From Anisus vortex (taxonomy: Eukaryota > Mollusca > Gastropoda > Planorbidae): 64,000 bases of DNA. Positions 12,237 to 22,245 of this stretch are shown in pieces. Numbering within the stretch: position 1 is the stretch's first letter; every line of letters starts with the position of its first letter. Where the stretch lies: the NCBI GenBank assembly GCA_949126835.1, contig OX421498.1, positions 35,929,799 to 35,993,798 on the forward strand. Direction: 5' to 3'. Both the position numbers and the translations under genes were made by a program. The notes under the pieces were generated by a model. The model was not told the origin of the DNA. It saw only the letters and a list, made by a program, of their open reading frames with translations, and ran no database searches.

Positions 12237-12938
12237 TGTAATATAGTGCACCTCCTCAAATGAGTTAGTTTGGCAGCGAAGTTGGCAATAACAAGAAAAT
12301 AAAAGGCGCGCTGTGCAGGTCAGCTCACTTGACTCCACACTACAAGACCCCAACGCTGTCGTCTCATCGTACCTAATGCCCTACCTTTGTTGTTTTTAAG
12401 TTTTCAACCTTATTCTGTTTGGTATGTTGTTTTTATGTAAATATTGCTTTCATTCATATTTTCTTTTTATCTACTTATTCCATGCTTCTACATAATTTGT
12501 GGAATTAAACTGAGATGTTGTTAGGTTATTATACTTTTACAGATCGGTTTCTACTTTTATCATGCCTAGTTCAGATTATGTTTTTACTTTTAGATTTAGT
12601 TAATGCTACTGTTATACTTTTAATTGCCTTTGTTATCAGGTCAACCAGTCTTCGTTTGTAACACACTAGGCCTATATATTTTTCTATATTATTTTTCTAT
12701 ATAAGATTTCAGTTGTCGCTATTTTTATCATTGACAAATAGTTAAACTATTGTTTTCATGTTTTTAATATTATATTGTTTTTTGTTTATGCAGGTCATCC
12801 CTTTTTCATTGGGTACCTGTCTTTGTGTATGATAATAAATGCTTGTTGGGTGTTTCGCCACCAAAGCAAAGAAATCAAACTGTTTGTCGAATAACTGAGT
12901 GAAAGTGAAAGGCTGTTTGTTAAACCCACCACTTAACA
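12237..12938 (+). repeat. 5' LTR of the Ty3/gypsy element
   Basis: Direct repeat of 18554-19255 with TG...CA ends. A TATA-like AATAAAAGG lies near 12298 and a poly(A) signal AATAAA at 12834-12839. Three bases after the LTR, TGGTAGCACGAG is a likely primer-binding site; its first eight bases fit the 3' end of initiator tRNA-Met, but the rest does not, so the primer is unassigned. Confidence 0.93.
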
Positions 12939-13469
12939 TCTGGTAGCACGAGTGGGGTGCCTTGACAGACCATTAGCCACACAAGACAGGTACGCCAATA
13001 GTCCTGCAGCTGACGATTCCAGAAGCTGGGGACTCGACCGGGGGAGCCACCACACGTGAATCGGAAAGGACGACCCTGAAGTTTGGACTATCTACTGAAT
13101 GATCAGAAATCAGACAGCCGGCGCCTGAGAAACTTCGCAAGTCCTCCCAGTGTCAAGTGGAGACGACCTTATCAGCTACTGTGCATGAGAGGGGGGCCTC
13201 TGTCCTGATCACCACATCACATCACACTGCACAGGGCAGTACCTTTTTGAGCAAATATTTATAAATTATTTTTTTTCATTACTTGTATACTTGCTTAGTT
13301 TGCTTAGGTCTAGATATTACTTCCCTTTCTTCCTGTATATTATTTTTTCATTACTTTTATACTTGTTTAGTTTGCTCGGTCTAGATATTATTTCTATTCT
13401 TCCTGCTTATTATCCATAAGAACATTTTTTTATATAAGTGTGTAGTATTAGTCATCTGTACCTAACACC

Positions 13470-14504
13470 ATGAGTAGGGCATACCAGAAACGAACTGACG
13501 CAGACTGGGCGGGGGCCGATACTGACCAAACAGAGGATGTAGGGGGGCCCCGGGTTCATAATGGTCCAGGTGACGACCCAGTTGCTAGACTGCAGTCCCA
13601 GCTTGATGCGTTGCGCTTGGCCTGCCAGCAGCCGAGGCTGATTGTAGAACAACCCAGGCGAGTAAACCAGTTTAGTGGCCGATCGCATGATGGGCCTACG
13701 GTTGAGGAATTTATAAGAGAAGTGAAGGACTTGTGGGAGAGGAGGCCCCACTCCAGACAGGAAAAGGTGTGGTCATTATTGGACAATCTTATGGGCCCAG
13801 CTTACAAGGAAGTGAGCTGTCAGCCCCAACAGGCAAAGGAAGACCCTGAGGAAATAATTGCTGTCCTATTAGAAGCCTTTGCTGAAAGAATCCCTCTGAG
13901 AGAAGCCGAAATTAGGTTCCTCAGCACAAGCCAGGGGAGGGCTGAGTCCTTGAGGGACTTTTCACACAGACTGTTTGGTGAATTTGAACAGGCCACAAGG
14001 CAACAATTGAGGACGGGAGTAGACAAGTTTGACGATAGGCGCCTCAGAGATCAGTTTATTCATGGCCTTCAGGACACAGGCCTGAGGCGCGAGTTGCTGA
14101 AGCTGGTCGAACAGGATCCAACTATTTCATTCCACGCTACCAGAAGCCAGGTTTTTAAGTGGGAACAACATGGTGGTGATACAAACGTAAGACCAGAAGA
14201 ACAGTGGGCTGAGACAATAGTTTCCAGAATTGCTCAACTCGGCCAGCAGCTAGAAGAGTTCAAGATGGAAAGACGGGTATACGAGACTAGACAAGAGCCC
14301 AGAGGAAGGCAGAGAGCTCCACCGCCACCCAAGAGCACCCATACCCGGAACGCCACTGGCGGGAGAGAGACAGCACCACCTGGTCTAGTGTGGACAAAAA
14401 CAGAGAGGGGTTATTTCCCGTTTAGTGAACAAGGAGAAGTAGTCTGCACTAAATGTTGGGCTGTTGGACATGTGGCCCGCCGCTGCAACGTTCACCCAAA
14501 CTAG
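13470..14504 (+). CDS. gag: Gag polyprotein of the Ty3/gypsy element
   Basis: A 344-residue ORF starting at ATG 13470. The central helical region (VNQFSGRS...VEEFIREVKDLWERR...) resembles Ty3/gypsy and Ma-antigen-like capsids. The C-terminus has one zinc knuckle, CTKCWAVGHVARRC (C-X2-C-X4-H-X4-C), for RNA packaging. The stop at 14502 comes directly after a slippery CCCAAAC, so a fraction of ribosomes should continue into pol. Function is known from the family; intactness is seen here. Confidence 0.93.
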   Translation: MSRAYQKRTDADWAGADTDQTEDVGGPRVHNGPGDDPVARLQSQLDALRLACQQPRLIVEQPRRVNQFSGRSHDGPTVEEFIREVKDLWERRPHSRQEKVWSLLDNLMGPAYKEVSCQPQQAKEDPEEIIAVLLEAFAERIPLREAEIRFLSTSQGRAESLRDFSHRLFGEFEQATRQQLRTGVDKFDDRRLRDQFIHGLQDTGLRRELLKLVEQDPTISFHATRSQVFKWEQHGGDTNVRPEEQWAETIVSRIAQLGQQLEEFKMERRVYETRQEPRGRQRAPPPPKSTHTRNATGGRETAPPGLVWTKTERGYFPFSEQGEVVCTKCWAVGHVARRCNVHPN

Positions 14505-17500
14505 CGCCCCCCGGCATGCAGAGTCAAGTGCTGGGAGGGGCTGCAAACGACTCCCCTTCACAGATAAAGAAAGCAGTGGGCAAGTGTCCAACCACCACGG
14601 TTAGGATAGGAGATGTGCCAGTGGTCTGTCTACTAGACACTGGATCACAGGTTTCCCTCATAACCGAATCATATTTTAGATCACACTTTCAGCGAGAGGG
14701 GAAGCAGCTGAAGCAGGTGGACCAGTGGTGTAGGTTGACGGCAGCGAATGGACTTGCGGTGCCATACATCGGGTACTTTGAGGCTGATGTTGTTCTTTGG
14801 GGTAAGACGATACCCAGTCGTGGGTTCCTGGTGATAAAGGACCACGGAACTGCAGAATGGAAACAACACAAAGACAAGGTCCCAGGGACGATTGGCATGA
14901 ACGTCCTAGGGGCAGAGTGCCTTGGAGCGTTGTTTACCCAGGGTACATTGGTCAATACGATTCCGCTACCTGCTACCCGGGCTGCCAGAAGTCCATATCT
15001 AGGATGTGCCAGGCTCGCCAGCCGAAGCAAAATACTCCTCCCTGCTTGGTCGAGACGGGTAGTGTGTCTAAAGGGATTCCACTCGGGTTATAGTGGGGAG
15101 GCTATCCTAGAGCCATCTGCACATGTGCCTCCAGGTCTAGTTATCTTCAGGTCGTTGGTGAAAGCCCACAAAGGAAACTGCCAGGTAGAATTGGTCAATG
15201 TGTCGGACCGGAGCATCTCCATGTCGAATCACCTAAGGCTGGGCACATACTCACAGGTGGAGCAAACTGTCCATGAGTCTCTAGAATTCACAGAGGTTTC
15301 CACATCCGAAGTACACATTTCGTGCAAGACAGAGACCAGCCCAGTAAGGCAGGCCACATCTTGCCCAGTAGGCCTTAGCACTGACAGTACACCATTGCAA
15401 AGACAGGTGTTGGAGGACCTATTTCAAAAGTACTCGGACTGTTTTGCAGCCACTGAGGATGATCTGGGGTTGGCCACTGCCGTTAAACATGTAATAGAGT
15501 TGGAAGATCCTGCCCCAGTACACCTACCTTATCGTAGAGTTCCGCCTACTCAGTTCCAGGAAGTAAAGGAGCACATTAGTAACCTGCTGCAGCGCCAGGT
15601 GATACAAGAGAGCACTAGCCCCTTCGCCTCTCCAGTAGTGCTAGTAAGGAAAAAGGATGGCAAGTTGCGTTTGTGTGTAGACTATCGTCTGTTGAATAAC
15701 AAGACTAGGAAAGATGCCTATCCACTCCCCAGGATAGAGGAAGCTTTGGACACCCTACATGGGGCCAAATATTTCTCCTCTATGGATCTGGCCTCCGGTT
15801 ATCACCAGATTGAAGTTGAAGAAAAAGACCGTCACAAGACAGCTTTTACCACGCCTTTCGGCCTTTACGAGTTCACCAGAATGCCTTTTGGGTTATGCAA
15901 TGCCCCGGCCACATTTAGCAGGCTGATGCAGTCGCAGATGAATGATCTGATCATGCAGGTGATGTTAGTGTACCTAGATGACATACTGGTGTTCAGCTCA
16001 ACCTTTGAGGACCATGTGGAACGCCTGGAAAGGGTACTGCAGCGCTTACGTTTGATCGGATTGAAGCTCAACCCAGAAAAGTGCCATTTCCTAAAGAAGG
16101 AAGTCCAGTACTTAGGGCACACCATATCAGCAGAGGGAGTCTCGACCGACCAAGACAAAATTCGGGCAGTGTCAACCTGGCCTGTGCCGAACTCAGTGAA
16201 AAGGCTACAGTCCTTCATTGGGTTTGTAAGTTACTACAGAAGGTTCGTTAAAGATTTCTCGAAGATTGCGTCTCCACTCCACAAAGTCGTAAGTCAGACC
16301 AATGGGACTCACAAGGGCAGACGTGACCCACCTATTGGACACCTGTGGACAAAAGAATGCCAGGCTTCTTTTGAAAAACTAAAAGACGCCTTGACCACAA
16401 CCCCGATCCTTGGATTCGCAGACTTCACTCAGCCGTTTGTGCTTGAAACAGATGCAAGTCACCAGGGCCTCGGTGCTGTTTTATCCCAGGTGCAGCAAAA
16501 TACAAAGAGGGTCATAGCATATGCCAGCCGGACCTTACGACCCACAGAAAAGAACATGAACAACTACAGCACGTTCAAACTAGAGCTATTGGCTTTAAAG
16601 TGGGCTATGACTGAGAAGTTTAGGGGCTACCTGCTGGGTGCCAAAGTTCTGATATACACAGACAACAACCCTCTCACGCATCTTAAAACTTGCAAGCTCG
16701 GTGCGGTTGAGCAACGTTGGGCTGCAGACTTGGCAGCATTCGACTATGAAATCTTCTATCGTGCAGGGCGCATAAATATCAATGCTGACATCCTGTCAAG
16801 GAATCCCTGTGAGGTTGACGAAGCGGACGGGGATGGAGATGAAATTGCTATAACCTGTAACAGGATTACTAGAGCAGTCCCCCATGAACTCAGTCTTGGC
16901 AGTGCTTGCTCCCCAGTTATGGAAGAGGCAATTAACTGTTATACAGACTCAACTGGCCTAGTCGACGCACTACCATCCTTCACAAAAAGGGAATTTGCAG
17001 AATTGCAGGGAAAAGATAATGATATTAACACCTTTAGGAACTCTTGGCATACTGGTCGACAACCGAACGCCAGAGAGAAAGCTAATCTAGCTCCAAACAC
17101 ATTGACTCTTCTAAACCAGTGGAAAAAGATCAAGGAGGTGGAAGGAGTATTGTATCGAGAGTGCAACATAGATGGAGAAAACTATAAACAGCTGCTTATT
17201 CCCTCCACTCTGAGGGAACAGGTAATTACCTCTGCACATTCTTCGGGTCACCAAGGTGTAGAAAGAACGACTGACTTAATACGCCAGAGATGTTACTGGC
17301 CCAAAATGCACCAGGACATAGTTGATTTCATTAGGCGATGCACAAGATGTCAAGAAGCTAAGCTCCCATCACGGCCACCTAAAGGACCAGTGGGTAGGAT
17401 CCTTGCCTCCAGACCATTAGAAATTTTGGCCATAGACTTCACTCTGCTTGAGCCCGCCTCTGATGGCCGAGAGTCAGTTCTGGTCTTGACTGATGTCTTC

Positions 17501-18505
17501 ACCAAGTTCACTTTGGCAATACCTACCAAAGATCAACGGGCCCAAACTGTTGCCAAGGTACTCATAAAAGAGTGGTTTCTGCATTACGGTGTTCCCCTGC
17601 GGATACATTCAGATCAAGGTAGAAACTTTGAGTCGGAACTGATCAAGGAACTTTGCGCCTCCTATGGCATTCACAAGTCTCGCACTACGCCATACCACCC
17701 CCAAGGTAATGGACAGTGTGAGAGGTTTAACAGGACGATGCATGACCTGTTGAGAACGCTGCCACCAGAAAAGAAAGCCAGATGGCCAGACTACCTTCCA
17801 GAAGTTGTGTTTATGTACAACTGCACACCACATTCGACAACAAGATTTGCCCCTTTTGAGCTGTTGTTTGGAAGGACACCTAAATTACCGTTGGATTTCC
17901 TCATTAAGCTAGAGGAGGGGGACGGTAGGGAACCAGATGCCACCTGGCTTAGAACTCACGTCGAACGACTTAAGGAAGCGCACAAAAAGGCCTATGACCA
18001 TCTGGAATTAGAAACTAACAAACGGAAGGAGCGTCTGGGCCAGAAAGAGTCAGGGGAGATTTTAGCGCTGGGGGACACTGTGTTGACAAGGAAGCACTGG
18101 GTTGGACGTCACAAGATAAAGGATAATTGGGACCCAAAGCCTTATACTGTACTTAGGCTCCCACAGAAGGATGGTGACCCATTTGTGCTAACCCCTGTTG
18201 ATGGTCAGGGACCCACTAGGCGGGTAAATAGATCTCAAATAAAGCGTTACTTCCCAGGGCCAGACAGCGCTACAGACAGCATAGGGGAAACCAAAAATGA
18301 GCTACCTTTGGTCTCTATCCCCAGAAGGCCTGTCCGGGTCACTGCAGGGCATCACAGCAACATGCACCACCTTCCGGCCAGTGTTTTACCCCATGCTCAA
18401 GAAGTCATGTGCAGCCCAGCACCCAACCTGCCCATCTTGCTCCTGCTGCTGGCAGCCTTTCCGGTGGTTCAGGCATTTTTTCAATTCATTAATAATCCAT
18501 TTTAA
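14453..18505 (+). CDS. pol: Pol polyprotein (PR-RT-RH-IN) of the Ty3/gypsy element
   Basis: 1,350 codons open from ATG 14453, although the natural product starts by -1 frameshift at about 14501. Numbering from that ATG, the protease motif is LLDTGS at about 61-65 and the reverse transcriptase motif is YLDD at 507-510, preceded by FASPVVLVRKKDGKLRLCVD. RNase H has TDAS with Asp 667. The integrase has an HHCC finger starting His 929 and His 933, then a D,D35E triad at Asp 995, Asp 1054 and Glu 1090. A GPY/F-like module (NWDPKPYTVLR) follows, then a short hydrophobic tail (LPILLLLLAAF) that is unusual but is no envelope. All catalytic residues are present. The product would copy the element's RNA and integrate the DNA. 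Confidence 0.95.
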   Translation: MLGCWTCGPPLQRSPKLAPPGMQSQVLGGAANDSPSQIKKAVGKCPTTTVRIGDVPVVCLLDTGSQVSLITESYFRSHFQREGKQLKQVDQWCRLTAANGLAVPYIGYFEADVVLWGKTIPSRGFLVIKDHGTAEWKQHKDKVPGTIGMNVLGAECLGALFTQGTLVNTIPLPATRAARSPYLGCARLASRSKILLPAWSRRVVCLKGFHSGYSGEAILEPSAHVPPGLVIFRSLVKAHKGNCQVELVNVSDRSISMSNHLRLGTYSQVEQTVHESLEFTEVSTSEVHISCKTETSPVRQATSCPVGLSTDSTPLQRQVLEDLFQKYSDCFAATEDDLGLATAVKHVIELEDPAPVHLPYRRVPPTQFQEVKEHISNLLQRQVIQESTSPFASPVVLVRKKDGKLRLCVDYRLLNNKTRKDAYPLPRIEEALDTLHGAKYFSSMDLASGYHQIEVEEKDRHKTAFTTPFGLYEFTRMPFGLCNAPATFSRLMQSQMNDLIMQVMLVYLDDILVFSSTFEDHVERLERVLQRLRLIGLKLNPEKCHFLKKEVQYLGHTISAEGVSTDQDKIRAVSTWPVPNSVKRLQSFIGFVSYYRRFVKDFSKIASPLHKVVSQTNGTHKGRRDPPIGHLWTKECQASFEKLKDALTTTPILGFADFTQPFVLETDASHQGLGAVLSQVQQNTKRVIAYASRTLRPTEKNMNNYSTFKLELLALKWAMTEKFRGYLLGAKVLIYTDNNPLTHLKTCKLGAVEQRWAADLAAFDYEIFYRAGRININADILSRNPCEVDEADGDGDEIAITCNRITRAVPHELSLGSACSPVMEEAINCYTDSTGLVDALPSFTKREFAELQGKDNDINTFRNSWHTGRQPNAREKANLAPNTLTLLNQWKKIKEVEGVLYRECNIDGENYKQLLIPSTLREQVITSAHSSGHQGVERTTDLIRQRCYWPKMHQDIVDFIRRCTRCQEAKLPSRPPKGPVGRILASRPLEILAIDFTLLEPASDGRESVLVLTDVFTKFTLAIPTKDQRAQTVAKVLIKEWFLHYGVPLRIHSDQGRNFESELIKELCASYGIHKSRTTPYHPQGNGQCERFNRTMHDLLRTLPPEKKARWPDYLPEVVFMYNCTPHSTTRFAPFELLFGRTPKLPLDFLIKLEEGDGREPDATWLRTHVERLKEAHKKAYDHLELETNKRKERLGQKESGEILALGDTVLTRKHWVGRHKIKDNWDPKPYTVLRLPQKDGDPFVLTPVDGQGPTRRVNRSQIKRYFPGPDSATDSIGETKNELPLVSIPRRPVRVTAGHHSNMHHLPASVLPHAQEVMCSPAPNLPILLLLLAAFPVVQAFFQFINNPF
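14495..14541 (+). promoter_or_regulatory. -1 ribosomal frameshift signal: CCCAAAC plus stem-loop
   Basis: The gag frame reads CAC CCA AAC TAG, so C CCA AAC (14495-14501) is a canonical X XXY YYZ slippery heptamer immediately before the gag stop. A -1 slip gives CCC AAA CTA GCG, which is exactly the pol frame. Four bases downstream GCCCCCCGGCA (14506-14516) can pair with TGCTGGGAGGGGC (14529-14541) around a 12-base loop, with a bulge. The upstream pol frame closes with TAA at 14450, so the shift must occur within 14453-14504. Confidence 0.85.
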
Positions 18506-18553
18506 AGAGTAAGTGGTAGCGCCCCGGGACGGGTCGCATCAGGCTGGGGAATC

Positions 18554-19255
18554 TGTAATATAGTGCACCTCCTCAAATGAGTTAGTTTGGCAGCGAAGTT
18601 GGCAATAACAAGAAAATAAAAGGCGCGCTGTGCAGGTCAGCTCACTTGACTCCACACTACAAGACCCCAACGCTGTCGTCTCATCGTACCTAATGCCCTA
18701 CCTTTGTTGTTTTTAAGTTTTCAACCTTATTCTGTTTGGTATGTTGTTTTTATGTAAATATTGCTTTCATTCATATTTTCTTTTTATCTACTTATTCCAT
18801 GCTTCTACATAATTTGTGGAATTAAACTGAGATGTTGTTAGGTTATTATACTTTTACAGATCGGTTTCTACTTTTATCATGCCTAGTTCAGATTATGTTT
18901 TTACTTTTAGATTTAGTTAATGCTACTGTTATACTTTTAATTGCCTTTGTTATCAGGTCAACCAGTCTTCGTTTGTAACACACTAGGCCTATATATTTTT
19001 CTATATTATTTTTCTATATAAGATTTCAGTTGTCGCTATTTTTATCATTGACAAATAGTTAAACTATTGTTTTCATGTTTTTAATATTATATTGTTTTTT
19101 GTTTATGCAGGTCATCCCTTTTTCATTGGGTACCTGTCTTTGTGTATGATAATAAATGCTTGTTGGGTGTTTCGCCACCAAAGCAAAGAAATCAAACTGT
19201 TTGTCGAATAACTGAGTGAAAGTGAAAGGCTGTTTGTTAAACCCACCACTTAACA
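18554..19255 (+). repeat. 3' LTR of the Ty3/gypsy element
   Basis: The second copy of the 702-bp LTR. It is preceded by a short purine-rich stretch (GGCTGGGGAA) that is a weak polypurine tract, and followed by the TAAT duplication. Confidence 0.93.
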
Positions 19256-19428
19256 TAATGAAGATATTTGTGGAGCTCCAAAATTCAATCTTGCAAACGT
19301 ATTTGGGATACATTAGTTTACATCAAAATAAAATTAAATAATTAGTTTTAATACTAATTTTGGCGCCCCCTAACGTGGCGCCCGAGGACATATGTCCCCC
19401 CCCCTGCCCCTCCCTAGCTACGCCACTG

Positions 19429-19475
19429 GAACCCGGGCAGTATTGTTGACGGTCCTGTGAACTAACCGAAGGACC
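19429..19475 (-). repeat. tRNA-like head of the split SINE
   Basis: GAACCCGGGCAG...GACGGTCCTGTGAACTAACC...GGACCA is the inverse of a tRNA-like head with B-box GGTTC and A-box-like GGTTAGTTCAC. It joins seamlessly to 8885-9053 once the hAT and one copy of GAACCCGG are removed. Confidence 0.7.
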
Positions 19476-20067
19476 AGCCCTGGGAGGGGAACTTAGAGGG
19501 GCATTTAGGATACATGGGACGCCATGCAGTAAAGATGTAGGCTAGCGATGCCAGCAATATGCATTTCCATCACCCAATCAGTGTAGGCTTAGACTATATA
19601 TAATAATTTTTCTTTGCATTATGGGCGGAGTGGATTAGGCCCGATTGATACCTTTTTTTTTTTAAATAACATTTTCGAACGTTTGAAATAATAATTTGAA
19701 AATAATAAACTTTCATTCCACAGGTAGCCGGAAGCCTAATTAATTAGCTTTCAGCAATGGTCTAAGACAAAATTCCAACGGTAAGAGAATAGCATTTGCA
19801 CCGCGCTCTTATTTTAGGCCTACATTTATTCAGTGGTGTGGCCCCATATAGAGTTCAAATCAAGTTCCCACCAAACAGCAGGCTATAAAACAGGTGGACA
19901 ATGTCTCGGTCAGTATGTGGACAATATTCAAATTAAAATAATCATAGTGTCTATATGATATATTTTGTCTATTTTAATTAAGACATACTCACGTTCATGC
20001 AAAGCACATTTGAATTTTTTTCCTCCTGATAAATATATGTTACCTATTATAGTATTATACGTGTCCA

Positions 20068-20268
20068 CCCAGCCCTGATGCATGGGTACTTGACAATATT
20101 CGTTGGGGATATATAAGACTGCTGTGTATAATGGTGGCTGGCCACACAATCCCCCTTGTATGCCGTGGCCGCGGGTATTTTCTGCACGCTGCTTCACTTG
20201 CCCTATAACTATAGATAAAATTTTATCTTATACATTGCAGACGCTCCTTCTATAGAGAAGATTATTGT
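20068..20268 (+). repeat. SINE fragments (TGGCCACACAATCCC module and a LINE-type tail)
   Basis: 20068-20205 carries GGCTGGCCACACAATCCC and GCGGGTATTTTC...CGCTGCTTCAC, matching the 3' half of the SINE at 33587. Immediately after, 20218-20268 holds the TTATACATTGCAGACGCTCC tail shared with the other SINE and LINE copies, in the inverse sense. Both pieces are partial. Confidence 0.55.
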
Positions 20269-22207
20269 GCATAAATATTTAATATCTTTTACTCTTATTG
20301 AGAAAACAACAAAGCAATGCTTTAGAATTTCAGGCATAGAAAAACAATTAAAATGCTGCCTTATAAAGACAATTATAATTGTCGTTAGTCGCTATGATAA
20401 AGACAATGTAGGTTTACAAATTAATTAATCTGTGTTGCTAAAAGATGAGATATTAAGATTTCGCCTTATTGTTTTATAAGGAGAAAAGGGGGGGGGGGAG
20501 AATATTGCGAAGTAAACATTACGCCGTGTGCAAAAACAATCGAATTCATTTATTGATGAATGACGGAACACCTGCCTCGCCCTTCTGCCATTCGTTTTTC
20601 GCCGCCAAGGTTTGTGTTAAATTTGAAAATACTATTCTTTATTATGTTATCAGCAATCACCGATGTTATTCTTTGTAATTAGGCAAGTCTTTGAAGTTCC
20701 GTTCGCAATTATACGTGTATTGTTTTATTTACCATGAAGTTTTTTAATTTCAAAAACATGTTTTCCCACATTCTTTCGCTTTTTTGGTTCCGGTAAATTA
20801 TTTGTCGATTATGAATTAGTTAGGGATAGGCTACGGCTAGGCTAAACGCTAAACCACTATTATCACTGTACTGAATGTAGTAGTACTATAGCTAAGAAAA
20901 TGTCGCGTAAGCGATTGCTAAACTAATGAGTCTGTTGGAACTAGAATCTCGATACAATACTTTTAAAAGTCCAAAATTTTAGGCAAGGAATTTTACGATA
21001 TCTTACTTAAACCTAAATTATATTTAATATTTAAAATTTATAGTAATTATAGTTTATAGTTATAGTTAGGCCTATACTGTATACAGTGTATACTATACTA
21101 TAGTATACTATACTAATTTTAAATAATAATAAATTAGCCTTAAAATAAAATTAGGCTAGACCTAGATCTACACCTATCACTATCGACTATCAGTATCAGT
21201 GACTATCACCTACTAACCATTGCCATTACTATTTTAAATTTTAAAGTCTTTAGGAATTTAGGTTAGCGGTTAGGCCTTTTAAAATAAAAGCTATTCTAAT
21301 TATTACTACCTACTTGCTACAATAGTTTTGTTTTACTACACTACTTAGTCACTACTACACTATACTTTATGAACTTTATTTTATGCTACTAGTCTAGTAT
21401 ACACACTAGCAATACTTTTACAGGTCTTACTAATAGTAATACAATAGGGGCAGGGGTATATAGGCCTAAATATTAAAATAATATATTATTTGTAAAGGTC
21501 TTATCTATTTTTAAAGTCTTAGTAAAAAAGTAGTAGGCCTAAAAAGTCTAGTGTCTAGTCAAAGGGACTAATGACTAAAGTAGGCCTAAGCATTTTTTTT
21601 TCTCGACAAAGTAAGTATGTCTAATTAAAAAGCTTACCATTTTAGATTTAACTAATTTTAATTACCAGCATTATTTTTTAAAATTATTATAAAATAGGTT
21701 CGGTTAGACCCTATTAGTTACCGACGACTAGGCCTATTAGTATTTAAAAAAATATTACTGTTACTATTAGCCCTAGCCCCATATAAAACAGCCTTCTATC
21801 TGCTTTTATAAACTATACTATACTTATTTATACTGACTTATAATAGACTATTATAATCAGTGCTTTCTTGTGACGGGGAATGTGGGGAAAAAATTATTAC
21901 TTTTCTTGTATTTTAACGTTTATTATTAATTTACTTTTTTATTAATTTGTTAAAATTGAATTATTTAAAAATTGCCTGCAATAAGAATTAAAATATAAAA
22001 TGCGAAACTGCTTTAAAAGTTAGGCAACCCATTACTGAGTACCGGCACCTTTTTTTTTACAAAAAAAAGCACTGATTATAATGATATAAAATGTTTAGGG
22101 TCTTGGTAGTAGGCTACTGACCTCAGTCTGCAATTTGCAAATTGTTTAGCATAAATAATAAAAAAGAACAACAAAACTTTATGAGCCGCTTGTACTTTCT
22201 ATTGCAG
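20269..22207. other. Upstream region or first intron of the LIM gene, no exon identified
   Basis: Very AT-rich, with many TAGGCCTA words and palindromic TA-rich tracts (for example CTATACTGTATACAG near 21073). A good acceptor TTCTATTGCAG ends at 22207, so at least one non-coding 5' exon must lie upstream, but I cannot place it or the promoter. Confidence 0.45.
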
Positions 22208-22245
22208 GCACTATTTCTTTTATTATTCAATCTTTGTGAAATAAA

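Larger units (their letters stand above)
12237..19255 (+). mobile_element. Full-length Ty3/gypsy LTR retrotransposon
   Basis: A 7,019-bp element with two 702-bp LTRs (12237-12938, 18554-19255) that begin TGTAATATAG and end CTTAACA, with no difference noticed by eye. A 4-bp target duplication TAAT flanks it (12233-12236, 19256-19259). Internally gag is followed by pol in the -1 frame, with protease, reverse transcriptase, RNase H and integrase in Ty3/gypsy order and no internal stop. There is no envelope ORF. Matching LTRs and open frames suggest a recent insertion that may still be autonomous. It lies near the 5' end of an older hAT element. Confidence 0.95.
9054..19428 (-). mobile_element. 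hAT transposon with nested insertions
   Basis: The left end TAGTGGCGTAGCTAGGG and the right end, read inverted as CAGTGGCGTAGCTAGGG, are near-perfect terminal inverted repeats. The 8-bp target duplication GAACCCGG is exact (9046-9053 and 19429-19436). Internal - strand fragments match hAT (ZMYM1-like) transposase. The element holds a second hAT-type element at 9426-11018 and a Ty3/gypsy retrotransposon at 12237-19255. Without these only about 1.75 kb remains, so the copy was internally deleted or truncated in coding capacity and cannot mobilise itself. Confidence 0.85.

Noticed and set aside
19059..19313. - strand ORF MLSGGFNKQPF..., also at 12742-12939
   Set aside because: It lies within both copies of the gypsy LTR, antisense to the element, and is duplicated only because the LTR is duplicated.
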